Shown here one piece after another: positions 55,677 to 64,000 of a stretch of DNA of 64,000 nucleotides (positions are counted from its first letter, which is position 1; each line of letters starts with the position of its first letter). Source of the stretch: Diaporthe sp. PMI_573. Taxonomy: Eukaryota > Ascomycota > Sordariomycetes > Diaporthales > Diaporthaceae. The notes under the pieces were generated by a model. That model searched no databases. It worked only from the letters and a program-made list of their open reading frames with translations, and was not told where the DNA came from. The position numbers and the translations under genes are program-made. Where the stretch lies: positions 558,001 to 622,000 of the forward strand of contig JAJTUP010000017.1 in assembly GCA_021399435.1 (NCBI GenBank), given 5' to 3'.

Positions 55677-57811
55677 GCCTGAAGTGGGCGACATATGGAG
55701 TTCACACCTGGATATCTGGGTGTACATTCGATGTTCAAATAATTACATCCCTCGACGAAGTGCTACGACGGGTACGCATCATTGCAGAGGAAGCAATCCT
55801 CCGAGCATGCCGTGTGAGCATCTTCTCCTTTGCCTGGACCTTTCCTATGACCATGATGATCGCCGCGGGGCCAGCAAAGTATCACAACTCCATGGGATCC
55901 AATACCATGCAGGCAGTGGTACTGTGACGACAAAAACCGCGTTAAAACAATCTTCTCACTTTGTCTGAAGTCACCCTCCATCCACCATGCATCTTTGATT
56001 CATGTCCGGGGCTGCGCTAATCTTGTGCAAATACTGCAGTATCCGACGCTCTTACCGTTTGCCTTGCCTCGGCGGGCATGTGAAGAGCCACACGCCGGAG
56101 GCGGAAACAGGGGGATCACCGCCCTTTCTCATCATGATAGGACTATTTTGCCATTGGTTCAGCTGAGAATTACAGACGCGGCAGCTGCTTGATGACCCAT
56201 CAAGATCAGGTCTCATTATTGTAGAAGTGGAACAGAACATATACCCTAGGTCATAACATGGCGCCGTCAGAGATCCAGGTCCAGTCTCCGTCAAAGGGCA
56301 CGATGGTTTGCATGGAGCACAATTTACCGATACTATCCATCCAATTTGTCATCTCGCTGTCCTCTCTGGGTGTACAGGTGTCTTCTCAATGTGAAATGAC
56401 CTTTCCCGCACGATGTCCCAGCGGCAGAACCAACGTGGGAAATGGGCCCGAGGGGGGAAATTGAAACTGAAAAATCATAGCTCTACGGGATATTTGGCCC
56501 CATGAGAGGCGCAAGATCCTGTCTCGGGCCAATCGAGCTATAAAATCTTGTAAAGAGTAAGAGAAAAGACGAAGTCAGCCTATGTCTCTGAAAGTTCAGG
56601 TCTGGGACGCATACCTCCAAGCGAGAGAAAGATCATGCAGTCCTTCTCGTGGCTGGTAGACTAGCCAGCTGAGTGTTGGAGCACAAGAGCGCCGCTGCTC
56701 TTGTCGTTGTCGCCCTGTAGGAGAACGATCCCGCGGTGGCCGCGCGAATATATAGTACACACAACATCCAAACGGGGCTGCGACCCACCGTTGCCCGTAT
56801 CTATGCAGGGGACTTTTCTTCTTCGTTAGTAGAGGTTGAAGGATACACCTGTAAAACGTACTTTATGGCATACCCTGCCCACTACTAGTTAATAGTGCCC
56901 GCCTATCGAGGGAGGTAGTGTATAGTTTCAAGTAACTACTTCTGCCCGGGGTCTGGACTGGCAATGGAATGGGACGACTGTTCCCTCGAGTTGTTGATGG
57001 ACGTGTTGAAGCCCAAGTCTAACGAGCTGGGAGTTTGTAGAAAGCATGCACTAACTTACTTCATAAATTTCAAATAACTATCGCAACATAAATCCATCGA
57101 TATTACAAAACAGTTTATAATGAATCCCCTTCCTTCGCTACTCTTGCTGTCGGGTCAGTATCACTGGTGCTGGTACTGCCACTACGCCACTGCCACCACA
57201 CACGGACGTGATGGGTCTATGTACCGTCACAGGTACCATTAGATTTATCCGGACGGGTGGCCGAGCCCAGACTCAAAATATCCCGTGTGCTCGCGCAACC
57301 GGGTCTTTGAGCGCCTTGCCGTAATCCGAGATGTGGGTGCCTGATGCTCGCGTTCGCACGACGACACAATTGGGGATCCAGCCAATATGTGTGAGATTAG
57401 GAACGGAGCTGCATTCAGGTTTATCCTAGGAGAAAGTAAGCCAAGCCATCTCTAATTTTAAACCTCCAAAGGGGCGTACAAGTGGCCTTAAGCTGTCTAC
57501 AGCAGTGGCAGAAACAGCCACACAGGCCACAAAGTCTATTCGTACGGAGGCACTTGCTCCTAAAGCGCCAGTGGTAGTTGGTAGCATAATGACAGGGGAT
57601 AAAATTGTCGCCATGATGTTGAGGTTTAACGCACCGTCCATGTGCTTTCGGGTGCGTGAAATATCGGCATCAACATTGCCAATTCTAGATGGGGCAATGG
57701 CGGAAGATTTCGAGCCTCCAGTGCACTTTAATTAAATTTTAAGACATAAGACCATTGTAACAAATGAAAGAAACAAGACGAATAACTTTGAACTCGTTCT
57801 AATTCGTTTAT
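55677..57811. other. Intergenic between convergent RRP7 and HET gene
   Basis: No supported gene. A short plus-strand frame at 57505-57735 (MAETATQATKSIRTEALAPK) has some helical coding character but no start context, domain or homologue that I recognise; it could be a gene fragment. The rest is featureless. Confidence 0.4.
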
Positions 57812-60800
57812 TTACACCAGGACGATGGTTCGCCTTTCACCAACACTCTCAAACGGCCAGTCCCGTCCCCTTTCCGAAACTCTGACCTTGTCCAGAATGG
57901 CACCCGTTTCGTCCAAGAAAACCCCCCCAGACGGATTATGCTTACGGGATAAGTCGTCTTCACCAGAATAGTCCAAAACACAAGGGACAGCTCCAACCCG
58001 CTCATATAGACCCTCGTCGAGCTGTCGCGCTATGAGGCACCCAAAGGTCATCCTCCTATTCTTCTTTATGCCCCCGTCCAGCCCTGCGAATACGAGGCCG
58101 ATTATGCAGTCATGCATACTTAAGTCTTGATCCAGGTATGCTTCACCTGCAGCGTAAACCCCCTCCCAGATTTGTAGCACAGCTGCACTCTCTTTAAGCA
58201 GAGCTGTTCGTTTGATCTTGATTACATCTGTTCCGTTTTCAAAATGGAGCTCAGTCTCCCGCTTTATCTGGTCTCTCGTCAATAGGACCTTCTGAAAATG
58301 CACAGGAACAACTATACAGGTGATCTGCAGCCGATTTATATAGGTCGGTTGCTGAGGCAGCTGGCGCTTGTCAGCAGACAACTCACTTCGGACATGGTCC
58401 GCTAAACCCCAAATGTCCACAGGCGTGTGATCCTTTGACTCCCAAGATAGTTGCCAGCTGAGACGACGTGTAGACTGAAAATAGTTCCCAAACCTATACA
58501 GCATGATCCCTCTCGCCTCACATCGCAGGGGCCCACCCCATCCTGCCCACGTCCAGCTGGGAAATTCAGACCGTCTTTGCGCAGGAGATTCGTGGTACCA
58601 ATCCAAATAAATACGAAACTGATCTTTAAGTCCCCTCTCTTGGGCAAATAAGCCCCAAGAAATATGCACAATTGCTGGTATTGGACAGGTTGAAATCTGG
58701 AAATTGAGGATACCAAGGAAAGCATTGAACGAGTCGCCCTGATATGTGAGTTCTCTTTTGCTGTATTCCATCAGTTGTCTCACTATATCTGGTTCTCTAT
58801 AGCCAAACGATTCGGCTATGCAATTTTGGTCAAAGAATGTGGGAATAAAATGCGTGAAATCCCTAGTGTTGAGATAATGGTCATCTCGTCTAAGCAAGCA
58901 GTATCCGGACTCGTCTGCATAATACGCAGCACAGAGAAAAAGGACTTGGCTGGGCGTGAAGATAAGACGCTTTGGGGAAAAATAACCCTCTTGATAAGTC
59001 CAACCTCTAGTGGCCCACTTGCTGGTTTTCAGTTCTTGTTCACCACGGGGCAATTCCAAAATAGTAGTGTTGCCAATATGGACACGTTGTTGGAATCGAC
59101 TGGCAAAGTTGGAGACACCGGGTAGCCCACCGTGGGCATCCTCTCCCGACGCGTCAATGATCGTAATAGAGGCAGATGAATAGACCTGGTCCATTCGGCT
59201 GATCATGTGATGCCTCTGTTGATCATCATTCTGTGGGATACACTAGTTAAGATACCGTGACCCCATTCGGCCCACCCGCCCATTCGGCCCACCCAAATCG
59301 CACACCCGCCACAACTACCCTTCGACTTTATCGTCGTCAGAATCGTTGTCAGAACCAACCACGATGCAACTTTCTGGTGTTTCTGACTTTTCAGACCCTT
59401 TTTTGTCTGCTGACTCAGCCTTAATCTCACCGGCCTCGATCTTCGCCCTACGGATAGCCTCAATTCCGACAAACCTCAAGTTAGGGCTCGTTTCAACCTT
59501 CCTCCTCTTAGAAGGTGCTGTGGCTTCCAACCTCGCTTTAAGGATCTTGTTTTCTCGCTACAGCATCTTTAATTGCCAATCTATCTCGTCGTATTCCTTT
59601 TTAACCTTCCTAAATAATAGCTGTTGAGTTGACACTAAGTAACCGCTATAGTTATGAACGCGCGCCAAGGCACGGAGTTCTTGAGATGCCCTGGGCGTCG
59701 ACAACACCACTTTTTCCTCTATTAGAGGAGCAGGTGTAAGTAATTCAAGCCTTCTCTTTCTTGTGGCGGTGTCGATTTTTAGTGTAGTTGCCTCTCTTGT
59801 AGTATTTTCGACCAGAAGCCTATTTATTAGCGGTTTCGCTATATCCATAGGCCATAAACTACTTGCAAACCACCCACTATATATGTTTTTCTTTCAAAGT
59901 GCCTCCTTCCTTGCCTTCTGATAGCAGAAAAGAAATAATTGCTTGCCGGTAACTGTACTGTTGGTTAGAAGGCTTAGTTGGCTAGCCTCTTGTCTGTACG
60001 CCTTCTTTAGCGAGGCGAAAACACTCAAATTAAGCGGCTGTAGCATATGCAAGGTATGTGGCGGCAAATAAACCACGTAAATCTTATTTGAGAAGTATTC
60101 CTATATAAAATCGACTATTGTATGGCTTTTATGCCCATCTACCACTAATAAACGCCACTGCTTGGGATCCCTCGGGGCGATTAATAGCATAAAGATCTTC
60201 TAAAGCCATTTGAGGGCAACATCGTTATTAGTCTAGCCGTTAGGGGTTGCTGTAAACTTCCAACTATCGTAGTCTTTAAGCGATTTAAACCATTGCTGCT
60301 AAACGCTAAGTCCTTTGAAAATAACAAGCGGTGGGCAGACTTTGCTTGTGGCGGAGATACACTTAATGAAGGAGGTCTATACTTGACTTTCGTTGCTTTT
60401 TCGAGTGATAACCTTCCTTCCTTTGGGTCCGAGGACTATCCTATTAGACCCCTCGCCTTCTGCGATGCCTTTTTTGTCCATATTATAGCGGTTTTTGGCG
60501 AGAATCTCGGCAACGTCTGGCAGGCAAAGGAGGCTAAACCACGGCTTGATTATAGCCGTTGTTGCCCTATTGACCCTGCTAAAGTGCATCTAACGGCTTC
60601 GGAGGCTTTAAAGCTCTGGATTCCTCTCGAGAAAAGAAGCAAGCCAGCGCTTTCCGAGTAGTAGTGATTGTGGCTGAGAGTTGGCTACCCGACCCGCAAA
60701 AGTCCTTATTTCGAGATAGGTTAACGGCAGCCCTAGAGCCGCCTGGTTGAGTGTAAATTTAGATAGACTGCTTTCTTGGGTCGATAATAACCTTATCTGC

Positions 60801-61951
60801 TAATTTAATGCTTTAGAATGGCTCTGGGAGCCTTGACGGCGACTATAAAGTGTGCTTCTCGGAACGCTAAAATCTGCGGAGGTCTCTTGTGTGCCGGCGT
60901 CGGCTGAGATTGCCTTAAGCGCTGCCTGTAGGTTATCTTTGGTGTATTGCTTCATGATGTGATAAAGAACATTGATGCAAAGTTTGAAGAGAAGAAAAAT
61001 ATTCCTCGTAAAGATATCGCGTTTTATGTGTAGGTGTGGACCTGACGCGGTCGCGGGTGTGGAGCGGTCTGAATCAGGGGGTGGGCCGAATGGGGTCACG
61101 GTATCTTACATTCTATGTTAGATTCATGCTAACGCATCAGTATATGTTTTATATCAAGCACTCACATATCTATCAATCCACAGATATTGATACCCCATGG
61201 AGGAAGTGACTGAAATGGCATCTTCAATCAATTGGGGAGGTCGTTGTAAATTCTGTTCTAGGCTTTGAACCTCCTGCTTGCCCCAAACGTATGACAGGGC
61301 AATATATCGGCACCCAGTCGGTGCCTCAATCAGAGTCCGGGATGAGACGTCTATAACCTTAAGGCCAGGAAATAGGTTGACCGAGCTACCGGGGCAAAGT
61401 GAACCGTGCATCTCCTCGCACGCTCGTGTTAAATCCTTGAACCAGTCATAGTTGATCGACCTGGGCGTTATCATTCTGGAACTGGAGCCGTCCCGTTTTA
61501 TGGCTACGAGACACTTGGAGTCGAAGATGATCTCGTTGTCTTTTGAGTACGCGTATAGTGCTGTCACTGTCTCATCGCGTTTCCTCCAACCTTCAGACAC
61601 AGCGTATTCATCATCATTTATTAATGCTGTAGCTTGAATAACCAACCGGGTCGCCTCAAGAGATTGGGGCTTGAGAGCAGAGAGAATGCGACAAATCTTG
61701 CAGGATGAGGTAGCGAGTTGCTCATGATTTGCCTCTATGGTACGTATTGTCCGAGACCATGGAGTTGGGCCTTCCTGCTGCAAAGTTTCGGCCAGTGTGG
61801 GAAGACTGTCCCAATCCACCTGTCTGCATTCATGGCAAATGGAGTCCTCGTCAGATGTGTCATCGTCTGCTCCACACGGAGCAGTGTTTGGCTCGTTGGA
61901 AGGGGAGCTGCGGTCCGACATCTTGGGCGTGGAAGGATGAAAAATTTGCAA
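57812..61951 (-). CDS. HET-domain protein, interrupted in its intron by a DNA transposon
   Basis: Exons 61951-61166 and 59242-57812 (738 aa; 728 aa from the second ATG at 61921). The N-terminus has a zinc-ribbon-like CHECRQVDW and SSCKICRIL. The HET domain follows in its standard blocks: GCRYIALSYVWGKQ, MGYQYLWIDRYCIPQND (joined exactly across the intron) and SASITIIDASGEDAHGGLPG. The C-terminal part has RGWTYQEGYFSPKRLIFT and SEFPSWTWAGW, both usual in this family. HET proteins trigger cell death on contact with a different allele or partner. The intron is 1923 bp long because a pogo-like element sits in it; without the element and one TA it would be 64 bp (gtgagt..CTAAC..actag). Both exons are intact; whether it is still spliced is unknown. 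Confidence 0.85.
59250..61106 (-). mobile_element. Pogo/Fot1-like DNA transposon with 28-bp inverted repeats and TA target duplication
   Basis: The left end (from 59250) reads agataccgtgaccccattc and continues ggcccaccc; the right end (to 61106) is its perfect inverted complement over 28 bp. TA dinucleotides flank both ends (59248-59249 and 61107-61108), the target duplication of the Tc1/mariner-pogo superfamily. The left subterminal region carries a second tandem copy of the cccattcggcccaccc word. Length is 1857 bp. It holds one minus-strand transposase relic. Perfect terminal repeats and target duplication show a clean, identifiable insertion. Confidence 0.93.
59315..60955 (-). pseudogene. 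Pogo/Fot1-like DDE transposase, inactivated by about nine stops
   Basis: One frame runs from ATG at 60955 to the stop at 59315 (about 547 codons) with roughly nine internal stops, mostly TAG at Gln/Trp-type positions. An N-terminal HTH of pogo type is visible (DNLQAALKAISADAGTQETS and VPRSTLYSRRQG). A CENP-B-like DNA-binding part follows (FLERNPEL). The DDE core has NMDKKGIAEG (first Asp kept), LLVVDGHKSH (second Asp kept) and PPHTLHMLQPLNLSVFASLK, where the usual third Asp is Asn. The C-terminus is basic then acidic (SDNDSDDDKVEG). Stops plus the loss of the last catalytic Asp mean no active product. The mutations look like RIP. Confidence 0.85.
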
Positions 61952-62785
61952 TTAATGTGAAGTTTGTTCGATATCTGTGCAGCGATCTTCCTTTGCTGGT
62001 GATTAGGAAGCGAGGCCAAGTGATAGTGGAGGATGGCAAGCGACAACTTTGAAGAGTGGCCACGATAAAGCACAACAGGAGTCAGCACTGCAGGCGGCAG
62101 TAGCTCGTTTGGCGGCCTCCATTCTGTGCCAATTTCTGGCCTGGGGCAAATTCTGCCTGTCTGCCTGGCCGCAGGCTGAGCCCAATGCTCGAGGCTTGTG
62201 ACTGCAAGGTAATATGCAACTATGGTATGCTGTGTGACCACACTGGGCGGGGTCCCTGAGAATCTTCAGGATCGTTCGGAATCGAAAAAGAGAGAACAAG
62301 ACAAGGTTCCAAAGCAGAATGACTTGACCTTGGCGCAGTAGCATAATTTGATTATGGCTCAAACTGTTTTGCTTATAAGCCGAGGTCTAAATTAATCACA
62401 TTTTGTAGATGAAAGGTGAAGCAGCGTTCAGTAACCAAGGACATGCTTCAGCATCTAAGGACACCGATTGAAAGTATGCAGCTATGAAGTGGGCACCTTG
62501 CATGCTGCAGCTCCACGTTCGATTCTATTGGTGATAATCCGACGCAGTTTTAATCTCTTTGCCGCTGAGCGGGCTTCGGACCCCTCAGGTACTTGCTTGT
62601 TGACTACGTAAGCTGATAAAGCTATACTGTCCCTGGACTATCTGCGTCCTGTTTCTCCTGACCAACTTACCGTGGCTTCTTCTCTACATGGAGTAAGCTC
62701 AGTAGCCTCAATATATTCACAACCCGGCACTTCAATTTTCATCGGCTTAGAAAAGTCATCCATATCATTTCTGGATCAGCAGACC
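61952..62785. promoter_or_regulatory. Divergent region between two HET-type genes
   Basis: 834 bp between start codons pointing apart. Short frames only; no supported gene and no recognised site. Confidence 0.5.
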
Positions 62786-64000
62786 ATGGATTATTTCCCC
62801 AGACCAAAAGACGCTGTCCTCCCACCCATCCAACTGGAAATCGGGGATGTGGAAAAATATTGGTCCGAGGCAAGTTGGTCCGACTATGAAGCTGGGGTCC
62901 ACTGGAGTTCCTTTCCCAATCGGAACGGATATACCCATGGTGAGTGGTGGGACGAAACATCACCGTGGGAAGACCAGGTCTGGACACAGGACTTCGTCTA
63001 CTGGCTTACGGAGATGCGTCATAGGCCAAAAGAGGAGCTCCGAGACTTGGCTATAGCGTGGTTGTACTTCGGTGTCCTGAGTGAAGTATCTCAGTGTCGA
63101 CTTCATCTCCCTAGGTTCTGGAGAATTACCGATGGCGGGCAAAAGATTCTGCGTATGACCTCGGAGGACATGCAAAACCTCTTTCACCTTTGGTGGATAA
63201 ACGGTCGATTCCTATCAGGCTCATTCCATGCCCGAGGAGACCTAAACAGCCTGACTCTGGAGGCCCATCCGGATATATCAGCCGAGGAACAGGCAGTCCT
63301 CACTGAACGGCCATGGAAGCATAAGTACGATCAACGTCCATTCGCCAAACTTGACTCTCAGGGTCGATGCATCTCGATGGAACGACTTGGAGAATGCTTG
63401 AAAAAATCCAAGCTTATTCTCCATCTATTTGTAAAGCAGAACCTCCTCGACTCGGAAACGGTTTTCGTCATCTGCAGCCTTTACGAGACGCTGGGCCGTA
63501 TGGCACGCTACGTCTTCCACGGAGAAACGATAGAGAAATACGAGGAACAGTACCGAGGTTGTCTGACGGAAACCGCCTGGGCCTCAGATGCAGGCTACTG
63601 TCAATACTTCCACGAATCCATCTCCACCCTCGGCTGGTGTCCTCGTACTGCCAATGCCTTTCGTCTGGACACGAGCAGGACTCTTGCATCTGATTATTTC
63701 GCAATTAACACGAAATCACCACAGAGCGACGAGGACCACTCTGCATGCACGATAGAGATGTGTTTGGCATATCAGCTCGATTGGGAGAATTACCCTAAGA
63801 TCCACTCAGATTCAGACAATTGCTCCTGCGATAACCTTCTGGTCGATCCTGAGATCACAGGTAGGGTACTTGCCGACGATGTCAGCTTCCCACTGGTTCA
63901 GGTTTCCTCGCGGGAGGATGGTGCACGTGATTCGGGGGAGGCAACAATCGAAATACTGGATTCGGCCTCAGAACACGCTTATGTTGCGATATCTCATGTG
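62786..64000 (+). CDS. HET-domain protein, 3'-truncated by window edge
   Basis: Open from the ATG at 62786 to the last base (405 complete codons, no stop). The start is MDYFPRPKDAVLPPIQLEIG. The first ~380 residues form the Trp-rich helical N-terminal region often seen before the domain in this HET subclass (QVWTQDFVYWLTEMRH, LFHLWWINGRFLSGSFHARG, ETAWASDAGYCQYFHESIST), with scattered Cys (NCSCDNLL). The window ends in EHAYVAISHV, which matches the opening block of a HET domain of the AISHVWSDG type, so the domain itself lies beyond the edge. It is divergent from the transposon-bearing HET gene. The assignment rests on that last block plus the N-terminal architecture. Confidence 0.75.
   Translation, partial: MDYFPRPKDAVLPPIQLEIGDVEKYWSEASWSDYEAGVHWSSFPNRNGYTHGEWWDETSPWEDQVWTQDFVYWLTEMRHRPKEELRDLAIAWLYFGVLSEVSQCRLHLPRFWRITDGGQKILRMTSEDMQNLFHLWWINGRFLSGSFHARGDLNSLTLEAHPDISAEEQAVLTERPWKHKYDQRPFAKLDSQGRCISMERLGECLKKSKLILHLFVKQNLLDSETVFVICSLYETLGRMARYVFHGETIEKYEEQYRGCLTETAWASDAGYCQYFHESISTLGWCPRTANAFRLDTSRTLASDYFAINTKSPQSDEDHSACTIEMCLAYQLDWENYPKIHSDSDNCSCDNLLVDPEITGRVLADDVSFPLVQVSSREDGARDSGEATIEILDSASEHAYVAISHV

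Noticed and set aside
1..64000. CRISPR array, rRNA, bacterial-type operon or telomere repeat
   Set aside because: None seen; the gene structure is eukaryotic throughout.

Overview
The window reads as nuclear DNA of a filamentous ascomycete (Pezizomycotina). The genes carry short introns of about 50-200 bp with GT..AG ends and CTAAC/CTGAC-type branch sites. Characteristic families are present: a CFEM/Pth11-type receptor, HET-domain proteins, an AflR/AflS-type regulator pair, a CsbD-like stress protein and fungal-style F-box and MFS proteins. Dead transposons are full of TAG/TAA stops of the kind left by repeat-induced point mutation (CpA to TpA). I cannot name the species.

Layout. 1-7.9 kb is a graveyard of mutated mobile elements: two gag-like retrotransposon relics on the minus strand and a Mutator-like (MULE) transposase relic on the plus strand. 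8.9-12 kb holds a Pth11-like receptor and a small NAD(P)-binding oxidoreductase. 13.9-19.9 kb holds two divergently transcribed kinase-fold genes that share a ~500 bp promoter region. The left one keeps catalytic residues. The right one has an N-terminal helical domain, a pseudokinase lacking the key catalytic residues and a charged coiled coil, an architecture like MLKL. 20-23.2 kb is AT-rich and decayed, with one stop-interrupted gene relic. 23.3-32.6 kb is accessory metabolism: an FAD aromatic hydroxylase, an unknown gene, a divergent AflS-like/AflR-like pair and, just beyond, a shattered piece of a non-reducing polyketide synthase (acyltransferase and ACP motifs in broken frames). 33-55.7 kb is mostly core genome: CsbD-like protein, NFS1, RVS167, F-box protein, a secreted double-psi-barrel protein, a MOSC-reductase fusion, an MFS transporter and RRP7. 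57.8-64 kb is again accessory: two divergent HET-domain genes, the first carrying a pogo-like DNA transposon inside its intron, the second running off the window.

How the parts fit. The most interesting block is the kinase/pseudokinase pair, which could be a fungal RIPK/MLKL-like regulated cell-death module; with the two HET genes, the window is rich in candidate self/non-self or cell-death genes. The second theme is a decayed aromatic-polyketide locus whose regulators look intact while its synthase is in pieces. Exon coordinates were deduced by eye from reading frame, splice sites and family fit; no search was run.
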